This document shows, one piece after another, positions 1 through 6,838 of a stretch of DNA of 29,771 nucleotides (within the stretch, counting starts at the first letter, position 1; the number at the start of each line of letters is the position of its first letter). The stretch covers positions 1-29,771 of the forward strand of contig CAZUVM010000184.1 of assembly GCA_964623885.1 (NCBI GenBank), given 5' to 3'. The stretch is from CAZUVM01 sp964623885. GTDB lineage: Bacteria > Verrucomicrobiota > Verrucomicrobiia > Limisphaerales > UBA8199. The notes beneath the pieces were generated by a model. It searched no databases, was not told where the DNA came from, and saw nothing but the letters and a program-made list of their open reading frames with translations. Position numbers and translations under genes: made by a program.

Positions 1-3
1 TGC

Positions 4-366
4 CTAGTGCCATCTGCCAGTTTCGAGGCATAGAAGATACCACGCACAGCAGCCGAGCAGTCCGGTTAGTGCGGCGAAACCTACGTTCAGGAGCCCCTTT
101 CGGGGAACGCCGGAACGCAGTTGCTTGAAGGCGACGACTGAGAGCACAGATAGGCAGAGGACGTACCCAAGAAGCAAGGCCGGATCCAGGATCGGTGCGC
201 CCAAGCGCCTGAGCCTTCCCGGTCTTCCGTAATGAATGACCAGCCAGATAAAGCTGAGGGCTACCACCCCGTATAATCGGAGCGCAAGCAGGATTGCCCT
301 CGACCAACCGCGGCTGTCGTCCACGAAACCATGCAACCGCACCCACGGGCTCAAATTGGCATCCAT
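4..366 (-). CDS. small integral membrane protein, possibly an integron cassette gene
   Basis: I do not recognise this 120-residue protein. About three hydrophobic segments can be seen: one after an Arg-rich N-terminal stretch, one in the middle, and one near the C-terminus containing a Cys-Cys pair. It is therefore probably an inner-membrane protein. An in-frame TTG at 399 would add 11 residues, but I chose the ATG at 366 because a GGGAG lies about 11 bases upstream of it. The gene points away from the truncated integron integrase at 814-1272, and its start lies about 27 bases behind a GTTGGGT motif (400-394 on the minus strand). That is the layout expected of a first gene cassette. The stop codon is almost at the window edge, so any downstream attC site lies outside. 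The existence of the gene is moderately supported; its function is unknown. Confidence 0.55.
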   Translation of the reverse strand: MDANLSPWVRLHGFVDDSRGWSRAILLALRLYGVVALSFIWLVIHYGRPGRLRRLGAPILDPALLLGYVLCLSVLSVVAFKQLRSGVPRKGLLNVGFAALTGLLGCCAWYLLCLETGRWH

Positions 367-393
367 AGTCGGCTCGTTCTCCCAATATCTGAC

Positions 394-430
394 ACCCAAC
401 TTCGTGCTTTGTTAGACGTTTTCACCCAAC
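394..430 (-). other. candidate integron recombination core sites
   Basis: Read on the minus strand, this stretch holds GTTGGGT (430-424), GTCTAAC (417-411) and GTTGGGT (400-394). GTTGGGT fits the integron R-prime consensus GTTRRRY and GTCTAAC fits RYYYAAC. The inverted pair GTCTAAC/GTTGGGT, 10 bases apart, resembles a simple attI-type integrase site, and GCTGAAC just upstream resembles an L-prime box. A full foldable attC of ordinary length is not evident. The motifs are short and degenerate, so the call leans on the neighbouring integrase remnant. Confidence 0.3.
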
Positions 431-592
431 GAAAAAGTTCAGCGTCACGGCGCCGCTGACTCTTGGCGAAACCTTGGCTTATATCGCCGTGTACGCTGCA
501 ACGACTTGTTCTCCGGGCACGGCCGCTGCCTCCAAAATACGTTGTATTCAAATTATCCATTACATTAGCAGCATTTCTCTGCTCAGTGTTCT

Positions 593-655
593 GCCGATAC
601 TAGTGGGCTGCGACGCTTCAACGCAGGTTAAGCGTCGCAGCCCACCAGTATCGGC
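593..655. repeat. 63-bp near-perfect palindrome
   Basis: The arms 593-618 and 630-655 are inverted copies matching at 25 of 26 positions, with the single mismatch at 602/646. The loop is 11 bases (619-629). The arms contain GTGGGCTGCGACGCTT. No T-tract follows, so this does not look like an ordinary intrinsic terminator. The size and the integron context suggest a dispersed palindromic element of REP or MITE type, or a cassette-associated structure. No second copy occurs in this window. Confidence 0.8.
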
Positions 656-813
656 CTAGTCCTGATCTCCCCAGCCCAGTTTGTAAAGATCAATTAATAA
701 CGACGCGCTCAGCTACGTGCCCGGGGAACCAATAATCGGCGTCATATCAGACGTAATGAAACACGTCATGCTATAAGCATAGTGCTTGACAAACCCTTGG
801 TCAATAAGTTTCT

Positions 814-1272
814 ATGGTGGCTGTGAGGTTTAGTACTGCAATGCCAAAGGCGTCGGAACCTCCTGAGGGGTTCATTCCCAATCCGAAGCTCAAGCTGCTC
901 GACCAGGTCAGCGAGGTGATGAGGTTCAAGCACTATTCCTTGCGCACCGAAGTCACCTATCGGGAGTGGATCAAACGATACATTCTCTTTCACCGCAAGC
1001 GGCACCCGCGCGAGATGGGGACCGCGGAGGTCGAACGCTTTCTAAGCCATCTAGCGGTCATCCGAAAGGTCGCGGCGTCGACGCAAAACCAAGCCTTCAA
1101 CGCCTTGCTTTTCCTGTATCGGGCCGTCTTGCACCAGGAGATGGGGCAACTGGAGGGAGTGGAGCGCGCGCAGCGCCCGCAGCGGCTGCCCGTGGTGCTC
1201 AGCCAGCCCGAGGTAGAACAGGTATTGGCGGGCATGACCGGCACGTTCCAGTTGATGGCCAAGTTACGGTAA
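814..1272 (+). pseudogene. intI: truncated integron integrase (IntI-type tyrosine recombinase)
   Basis: The 152-residue product matches the N-terminal half of integron integrases. It carries the SAM-like core-binding domain with HYSLRTEVTY, RYILFHRKRHP, RKVAASTQNQA, NALLFLYR and RPQRLPVVLS, in the order seen in IntI proteins. It stops at LMAKLR, where IntI proteins continue into LLYGTGMR with the first catalytic Arg. The whole catalytic half (Arg, Lys, His-x-x-Arg, His and the Tyr nucleophile) is therefore missing, and I do not find it downstream. IntI proteins are normally about 320-340 residues. Loss by deletion is likely, because the sequence after the stop bears no resemblance to the expected continuation. 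The start is either the ATG at 814 or the one at 841. The protein cannot be an active recombinase. Confidence 0.85.
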
Positions 1273-1448
1273 TCCACGCGAGGTTACCACCAATCCAATA
1301 ATCCAAAAATCCATCACGCACTTGTGAACCTGAGAGGCCTGGACCAGAACAACAAGGGACGGGATGGTGACCCAAAGACTGTATTTCGACTTCTGATTGC
1401 AATGGTTAGACGTGCCAGCCGCGTTGCTCTGCAATTACTTGCTTCGAC

Positions 1449-1486
1449 CCCAATGATTTACATTACCCCACCACCGAATCATTGGG
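1449..1486. repeat. 10-bp perfect inverted repeat abutting a promoter element
   Basis: CCCAATGATT (1449-1458) is repeated in perfect inverted form as AATCATTGGG (1477-1486), with an 18-base spacer. The right arm ends two bases before the -24 box of the sigma-54-like element. It could be an operator for a dimeric regulator or a hairpin closing the upstream transcript. Confidence 0.6.
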
Positions 1487-1488
1487 CA

Positions 1489-1504
1489 TGGCACGACTCT
1501 GGCA
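1489..1504 (+). promoter_or_regulatory. sigma-54-type -24/-12 promoter candidate
   Basis: TGGCACGACTCTGGCA has the -24 element TGGCACG and, with the correct 12-base GG-to-GC spacing, a -12 element TGGCA. The usual -12 is TTGCA or TTGCT, so there is one mismatch. An identical 16-mer lies at 16332-16347, also in an intergenic stretch upstream of an envelope-gene block. Transcription would begin near 1515, about 100 bases before the gene at 1614. Confidence 0.55.
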
Positions 1505-1613
1505 CTCTTTCCAGAGCGCATTTGTGCAGTCCGAAGCTTTTCGTCGTCTAGAGGTCGAGGGATGCGGTCCATCCCGGTGACCCGACACTGAAATGCTTGG
1601 TGGCGTCCGTCCT

Positions 1614-2273
1614 ATGAGCGAGAACCAGCAAGATGCAGCGAAGCGGGTGAAGGCCAAAAAGGCACTGACTTTGTTCGAGCCCGTGGCGCTGATTTTACTT
1701 TCCCTGGCTACCGTGGGAACGGCGTGGTGTTCTTATCAAGCCGCCGCCTGGGGTGCTGTCGCTCAGCGGTTTTCGGGACAATCTGCAGCCTCCAGCCGCA
1801 CCGCGGCTGCCAACGTATTGCAGGCCCAACAAGTGGCGTTACTCGATGTTTTGTTATTCAGTCAATACGTCAATGCCCGGGCGAGTTCCAACCTGGTGCT
1901 TTCTCGTTTTTACTCCGATCGTTTTCGCGGGGAAGCAAAGACCGCCTTCGAAGCTTGGATGGCCACGCAGCCGTTCGACAATCCCAATGCCCCATCCCAT
2001 CCTTTCCTGACCAACTTCTATCAACCGCGACTGCTGGCCCAAGCCCGGGAGGCCGACGCTGAAAGTGATCGTTTGAGTCAGCAAGCTGGCGAGGCCGGGC
2101 GGACTTCTCGAGGCTATGTGCTCATTACCGTACTGCTCGCCTGTGCCCTGTTCTGTGGCGGTACTGCCTCCAGGTTCGAACATGCCCGGATTCGTCAAGG
2201 TGCGCTGCTGCTCGGTCTTGCCGCCTTTGTCTTTGCGGTGGAACGCCTATGGCTTTTGCCAGCCCAACTATGA
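1614..2273 (+). CDS. membrane protein of unknown function
   Basis: I do not recognise this family. The 219-residue product has a charged, Lys-rich N-terminus, a membrane segment at about residues 20-42, a largely polar middle rich in Ala, Ser, Arg and Gln (about 45-170), and two further membrane segments at the C-terminus (about 172-194 and 199-216). This topology leaves a sizeable loop domain, probably periplasmic. An in-frame ATG at 1593 would add seven residues; neither start has a clear Shine-Dalgarno, and I prefer MSENQQ because it gives the usual short polar lead-in. It is the first gene behind the sigma-54-like element at 1489-1504 and ends only 16 bases before the glucosidase gene, so the two are probably co-transcribed. 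Confidence 0.65.
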   Translation: MSENQQDAAKRVKAKKALTLFEPVALILLSLATVGTAWCSYQAAAWGAVAQRFSGQSAASSRTAAANVLQAQQVALLDVLLFSQYVNARASSNLVLSRFYSDRFRGEAKTAFEAWMATQPFDNPNAPSHPFLTNFYQPRLLAQAREADAESDRLSQQAGEAGRTSRGYVLITVLLACALFCGGTASRFEHARIRQGALLLGLAAFVFAVERLWLLPAQL

Positions 2274-2277
2274 CTCT

Positions 2278-2281
2278 GGAG
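2278..2281 (+). promoter_or_regulatory. ribosome binding site for the glucosidase gene
   Basis: GGAG lies 8 bases before the ATG at 2290. It fixes the start there, rather than at an upstream in-frame ATG (2116) that would overlap the preceding gene by more than 150 bases. Confidence 0.6.
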
Positions 2282-2289
2282 ATCTCAGC

Positions 2290-5058
2290 ATGAGTAACGA
2301 ACAACAACGACTCCTGGACGCGCGGAATCCAAAGACTCCCTGGAAAAAATGGGGGCCGTATCTCAGCGAACGCCAGTGGGGAACCGTGCGTGAAGACTAC
2401 AGCGATAACGGAAACGCCTGGGACTATTTCACTCACGAGCAGTCGCACGCGCGAGCTTATCACTGGGGCGAAGACGGTTTGGCTGGGATTTCTGATGACC
2501 GCCAGCGGTTCTGTTTCGCTCTGGCGCTCTGGAATGGCAAAGACCCGGTTCTAAAGGAGCGCTTGTTTGGCGTCACCAATAGCCAGGCCAACCACGGCGA
2601 GGACGTGAAGGAGTACTACTATTATCTCGACAGCACTCCGACGCACTCCTACATGAAGTACCTCTACAAGTACCCTCAGGCGGCGTATCCGTACGAGCAA
2701 CTGGTTAAGATCAACCAGGGACTGAGCCGTCAGGAATTTGAGTACGAGCTCATCAACACCGGCATTTTCAACGAGGACCGCTACTTCGACATTTTCGTCG
2801 AATACGCAAAGGAGTCACCCGAAGATATCCTGGTTCAAATCCGAGTCCATAATCGTGGTCCGGAACCTGCCGAAATTCACGTGCTGCCTACGCTTTGGTT
2901 TCGGAACCGGTGGTCCTGGGGCAAAAATAATCCACGCCCTTCTCTTTCCGCGGTCTCTGGCAATGGCGCTGTCATTTGCGCGAAAGAGCCCGACTTGGGC
3001 GAGCGCTATCTTTACGCTGAAGGAGAGCCGTCACTCCTGTTCACCGAGAACGAAACGAACAATCGGAAACTATTCAACGGCGAGAACCGCACACCCTACG
3101 TCAAGGACGGCATCATTAATTGCGTCGTTCACGGTCGGACCGACACGGTTAACCCGCAGAAGACCGGCACCAAGGCGGCTGCGCACTACCGCATGTCGGT
3201 GCCGCCCGGAAAATTCGAGACCTTCCGGTTACGGTTGACGACAATCTCGCCGTCGGCTTTGGGTGAGACCTACGGCAAAAACCAGGGTGCCTTCGGCAAA
3301 CATTTCGAGGAGATCATAGAAACACGCAAGCGGGAAGCGGATGAGTTTTACGCTTCCGTGATTCCGCAATCGTTCGACGCGGACGCCGCTAACGTAATGC
3401 GCCAGGCCTTGGCGGGAATGCTCTGGTCCAAGCAATACTTCTATTTCGATGTGAACCGCTGGCTGGAAGAACGCGGCTGTGCTCCGTTTTTGCCTTCCTC
3501 AAAGCGCGCACCCCGCAATGAGCAGTGGCGCCACATGTACAACGCGGACGTGATCTCCATGCCCGACAAATGGGAATACCCGTGGTACGCCGCCTGGGAC
3601 CTCGCGTTCCATGTGCTGCCGCTCACCCTCGTCGATGTGGACTTCGGAAAGCAACAGCTCGACTTGATGCTTCGTGAGACGTACATCCACCCTAACGGTC
3701 AAATCCCTGCCTATGAATGGAACTTCGGCGATGTCAACCCGCCAGTACACCCGTGGGCCACAATTTTCACTTATCGCCTGGAACAAGCCAAAACCGGCAA
3801 GGGCGACGTGGTTTGGCTCGAGCGCAGCTTCCAAAAACTTTTGTTGAACTATACGTGGTGGCTGAACCGGAAAGATCGCTCCGGCAAGAATACCTTCGAG
3901 GGCGGCTTTCTGGGCCTCGACAATATCGGCGTGTTCGACCGCAGTTCGCCTCTGCCCACCGGGGGTTATCTGGAACAAGCCGACGGCACCGCCTGGATGG
4001 CCCTGTTCAGCCTGAACATGCTGGAGATCGCGATAGAACTCGCCTTGCACGACCCGACCTACAAAGACATGGCGGCCAAGTTCGTTCAACACTTCGTCTC
4101 CATCGCTTCGGCTACGATCCATGCCGGCGCCAATACCGGTATGTGGGATGAGGAAGACGGCTTCTTCTATGACGTCCTCCAGTTGCCGGACGGCCAGTCA
4201 CATCGGCTGAAAGTTCGTTCCATGGTCGGCCTGTTGCCGTTGTGCGCAGTGACCGTTTTTGAAGGCGAGTTTCGCAAAAAGTACCCGGACGTGATGGAAA
4301 ACCTGAAAGCCTTTATGGAAGCGCGCCCGGAACTGCGCACGTTTATCCATGACCCTGTCAAAATCGGTCAGGCCGGCCGTCGTTTGGGCGCGATTCTGGA
4401 TGAAACCAAGCTGCGTCGAGTACTCGCGAAGATGCTCAATGAAAATGAATTCCTCAGCCCCTACGGCATCCGTTCCCTGTCGCGTTATCATGTCCAGCAT
4501 CCCTACGTTTGGCGTATGGGTGATCAGGAATTCAAGGTTTCTTATCTCCCGGGAGAGTCGGACACCGGCATGTTTGGCGGCAACTCAAATTGGCGCGGCC
4601 CAATCTGGATGCCGGTTAATGCCCTGATTATCCGCGCTCTGCTGCAGTACTACTCCTACTATGGTGACGAGTTCACCGTGGAATGTCCGACCGGCTCCGG
4701 ACGGCGCATGAACCTTTACCAGGTAGCGGAAGAGATCGCCCGTCGCCTGACGAGTATCTTCTTAAAGGACAAGGAAGGCAGCCGCCCGGTTTTTGGCGGC
4801 GAGCAGAAACTTCAGCAAGATCCTTCCTGGCGCGATTATATCCAATTCTACGAATACTTCCATGGTGACAATGGCGCTGGTTTGGGCGCCAGCCATCAGA
4901 CCGGTTGGACCGGAGTCATCGCTCGTGTGATGCACTTTTTCGCCACGACCAACCCGGCTCAGGTCCTCGAATTGGGCAAGCTCGCGGCCGTTGTCGAGAA
5001 GAACGGTGAAGCGAAGCGCCGTCGATCCACAACACTGGCTCATCCTCGCGCTGGTTGA
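2290..5058 (+). CDS. GH63-like glucosidase (MGH1-type glycoside hydrolase)
   Basis: The 922-residue protein resembles bacterial members of glycoside hydrolase family 63 and its relatives. These have an N-terminal beta-sandwich and a C-terminal (alpha/alpha)6 barrel, and remove glucose (or related sugars) from alpha-linked oligosaccharides by inversion. Visible family motifs are ERLFGVTNSQANHGED near the N-terminus, AWDLAFH with Asp437 (the likely general acid by position), IPAYEWNFGDVNPPVHPWA, and GNSNWRGPIWMPVN at about 764-777. I could not assign the general base. There is no signal peptide, so it should act in the cytoplasm. The next gene starts five bases after its stop. With a maltoporin and a phosphofructokinase downstream, a role in using imported or stored alpha-glucans is plausible. 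The exact substrate (kojibiose, mannosylglycerate, trehalose-like or maltooligosaccharide) cannot be read from the sequence. Confidence 0.85.
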   Translation: MSNEQQRLLDARNPKTPWKKWGPYLSERQWGTVREDYSDNGNAWDYFTHEQSHARAYHWGEDGLAGISDDRQRFCFALALWNGKDPVLKERLFGVTNSQANHGEDVKEYYYYLDSTPTHSYMKYLYKYPQAAYPYEQLVKINQGLSRQEFEYELINTGIFNEDRYFDIFVEYAKESPEDILVQIRVHNRGPEPAEIHVLPTLWFRNRWSWGKNNPRPSLSAVSGNGAVICAKEPDLGERYLYAEGEPSLLFTENETNNRKLFNGENRTPYVKDGIINCVVHGRTDTVNPQKTGTKAAAHYRMSVPPGKFETFRLRLTTISPSALGETYGKNQGAFGKHFEEIIETRKREADEFYASVIPQSFDADAANVMRQALAGMLWSKQYFYFDVNRWLEERGCAPFLPSSKRAPRNEQWRHMYNADVISMPDKWEYPWYAAWDLAFHVLPLTLVDVDFGKQQLDLMLRETYIHPNGQIPAYEWNFGDVNPPVHPWATIFTYRLEQAKTGKGDVVWLERSFQKLLLNYTWWLNRKDRSGKNTFEGGFLGLDNIGVFDRSSPLPTGGYLEQADGTAWMALFSLNMLEIAIELALHDPTYKDMAAKFVQHFVSIASATIHAGANTGMWDEEDGFFYDVLQLPDGQSHRLKVRSMVGLLPLCAVTVFEGEFRKKYPDVMENLKAFMEARPELRTFIHDPVKIGQAGRRLGAILDETKLRRVLAKMLNENEFLSPYGIRSLSRYHVQHPYVWRMGDQEFKVSYLPGESDTGMFGGNSNWRGPIWMPVNALIIRALLQYYSYYGDEFTVECPTGSGRRMNLYQVAEEIARRLTSIFLKDKEGSRPVFGGEQKLQQDPSWRDYIQFYEYFHGDNGAGLGASHQTGWTGVIARVMHFFATTNPAQVLELGKLAAVVEKNGEAKRRRSTTLAHPRAG

Positions 5059-5063
5059 TTGCC

Positions 5064-6191
5064 ATGCCGGAAATAAAACCACAACCTACTACCATCGAGC
5101 AGCGGTTGTCCCGCGGCATCCTGGCGCTCCTCTTTATCGGATGCCTGCTCGTGGTATGGCCGTTCGTGACGGCGCTGTTCTGGGCGACCATACTCGCCTT
5201 TTCAATGTGGCCGCTGTTCTGCCGCTTGACCAAAGTGTTGGGCGGGCGGCGCAAGCTGGCAGCGGCGCTCCTTTCGCTGGGGATGATCCTGGTCGTCCTG
5301 CTCCCTTTTGCGGTCGTCGGATTTACGCTGAGCGACAATGTTGACGAACTCAAGACCGCGACCCAGCGTTGGCTCGATGCCGGTTTGCCAGCCGCTCCCG
5401 CCTGGCTGCAGAAGATTCCGGTAGTCGGTCGCACGGCCACGGACGGCTGGAATAATCTCGCCAACGACAGCGGCAAGCTGGTTGCAAAAGCCAAGACCTT
5501 AGTCGAGCCGGTAGGCACATGGCTGCTCAAGAGCGGCTTGAAACTGGGCATCGGCTTGGCTCAGTTTGCCCTGAGTATTCTCTTGAGCTTCTTTCTGTTA
5601 CTGAAAGGCCCGGCGTTGGGAACAACGCTGACCAATGGAATTCGAAGAATTGCGGGCGAGCGTGGCGCCTATTTGCTCGACCTGGCAGGCAAGACCGTGC
5701 GCGGCGTGGTCTATGGCATCCTCGGCACTGCCTTGGTGCAGGCTGTTATGGCGGGTATAGGCTTGCTCATCGCCGGCGTTCCTGGAGCTGGCTTGCTCGC
5801 CCTCCTGGTATTCTTCCTCTCCGTCGTGCCGGGAGGGCCGCCGCTGGTTCTGTTCCCGGCGGCATTTTGGTTGTTCCATCAAGGCTCCACGGGATGGGGC
5901 GTTTTTATGCTCATCTGGGGAGTCGCCGTCAGCACCGTAGATAACTTCGTCAAGCCGTGGCTGATCAGCCAAGGCAGCGATATGCCGTTCATTCTGATCA
6001 TGTTTGGCGTTTTGGGTGGCGCAGTCGCGTTCGGTTTTATCGGCGTTTTCATCGGACCCACGCTTTTGGCGGTTGGCTTTCGCATCGTTTCCGAATGGAT
6101 CCAGGATCGCCAGGATGCTTCTGAGTTATCCGGCCCTGCCCGCGCTGATTCCGTAGCTGCAGTAACCAACCAAACTCGTTCCGACATTTAA
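5064..6191 (+). CDS. AI-2E family transporter (PerM/YdiK-like permease)
   Basis: The 375-residue polytopic membrane protein has the layout of the AI-2E exporter superfamily. There is a hydrophobic pair at about residues 15-80, a soluble central segment (about 95-140), and then a hydrophobic half with the family-typical stretch FFLSVVPGGPPLVLFPAAFW followed by VDNFVKPWLISQG and GFIGVFIGPTLLAV. Characterised members export autoinducer-2 or exchange Na+/H+, but most are uncharacterised, so the substrate is open. The ATG at 5064 is preferred to an in-frame TTG at 5055 that overlaps the glucosidase stop. The gene sits between the glucosidase and a lipoprotein with gaps of only 5 and 3 bases, indicating one transcript and perhaps translational coupling. 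Confidence 0.85.
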   Translation: MPEIKPQPTTIEQRLSRGILALLFIGCLLVVWPFVTALFWATILAFSMWPLFCRLTKVLGGRRKLAAALLSLGMILVVLLPFAVVGFTLSDNVDELKTATQRWLDAGLPAAPAWLQKIPVVGRTATDGWNNLANDSGKLVAKAKTLVEPVGTWLLKSGLKLGIGLAQFALSILLSFFLLLKGPALGTTLTNGIRRIAGERGAYLLDLAGKTVRGVVYGILGTALVQAVMAGIGLLIAGVPGAGLLALLVFFLSVVPGGPPLVLFPAAFWLFHQGSTGWGVFMLIWGVAVSTVDNFVKPWLISQGSDMPFILIMFGVLGGAVAFGFIGVFIGPTLLAVGFRIVSEWIQDRQDASELSGPARADSVAAVTNQTRSDI

Positions 6192-6194
6192 ATA

Positions 6195-6824
6195 ATGAAT
6201 ATTCGTCCTTCATTCGCTTGTACGGTCGTTGGCTTGCTGTGCGCCTGCGCCGCCACCTCCGTCAAGAAGACCTGGAAGACGCCCGATTACCAGGGCGGTC
6301 CGCTCACTAATGTCGCTGTCCTCGTGGTCGACGAGCGTGCGTTCCTGCGCCAGGGCTTTGAAAACTTGCTCGTGGGACATCTGCGTGACGCGGGCGTCCA
6401 CGCCAGTTTCACCTACGATTTGTTCTCCTTGCCTCAGATCAACCAGGACAAGCAGGCGGCTGCCAATCGCTTCTTAGCTAACGGGGCTGGCGCCATTGTC
6501 ATTCTTCGCCTGGCCTCGCAGGAGAGCATGTATCGCGAGTCGCGACCTGGACATGAAAGCTACGCCGAGGTGGTGACCGGTTATCAGCCTGGCCCCTGGT
6601 ACGACTATTACTCGCTGGCGTACACCGACATGGGCGTCACCTACGGGAATCTCAAACAACATGTCTATCTCGAAACCAGCGTGTTCGATTTGAATACCGC
6701 GAAGCGCTTATGGTCGGGGCTCACCCGCACGGTCATCACTGAGAGGATGGATCGTTCGGCGCAAATGGAGCCTATCGTTACCAAGGTGATCGACGCGATG
6801 CGCAATGACGGGATGCTTCCGTAA
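6195..6824 (+). CDS. lipoprotein of unknown function
   Basis: The 209-residue protein begins with a signal peptide whose lipobox is LCAC (Cys18), so it is probably lipidated and held at the outer or inner membrane. The mature start (SVKKTWKTPDY) resembles a group of small bacterial lipoproteins with a T-x-WK-x-P-x-Y opening followed by a beta strand (VAVLVVDER). A Tyr-rich segment near the middle (GPWYDYYSLAYTDMG) and the strand SVFDLNTAKRLWSGL near the C-terminus fit that group. No enzymatic motif is seen. The start lies three bases after the permease stop, within the same probable operon. Confidence 0.75.
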   Translation: MNIRPSFACTVVGLLCACAATSVKKTWKTPDYQGGPLTNVAVLVVDERAFLRQGFENLLVGHLRDAGVHASFTYDLFSLPQINQDKQAAANRFLANGAGAIVILRLASQESMYRESRPGHESYAEVVTGYQPGPWYDYYSLAYTDMGVTYGNLKQHVYLETSVFDLNTAKRLWSGLTRTVITERMDRSAQMEPIVTKVIDAMRNDGMLP

Positions 6825-6838
6825 GACCTTAGCTGAGC

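Larger units (their letters stand above)
367..813. other. gene-free stretch between cassette-like gene and integrase remnant
   Basis: I see no convincing coding sequence here; short ORFs on both strands lack start signals and recognisable content. The stretch holds the candidate integron core sites (394-430), a small stem at 440-460 and the 63-bp palindrome (593-655). A TTGACA hexamer at 786-791 could be a -35 box for the integrase remnant, but no good -10 lies at the right distance. Confidence 0.5.
1273..1613. other. gene-free stretch with inverted repeat and sigma-54-like promoter
   Basis: No credible gene is seen here. The plus-strand ORF at 1324-1551 has no recognisable content and spans the regulatory sites. 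The stretch holds the junction where the integrase was cut, a GTTAGACGT string (1405-1413) also found at 411-419, a 10-bp inverted repeat (1449-1486) and a sigma-54-like element (1489-1504). Confidence 0.5.

Noticed and set aside
351..560. 69-codon minus-strand ORF upstream of the cassette-like gene
   Set aside because: No recognisable content; it overlaps the start of the better-supported gene at 4-366 and the candidate core sites.
1324..1551. 75-codon plus-strand ORF
   Set aside because: It runs through the inverted repeat and sigma-54-like element, and has no start signal or homology.
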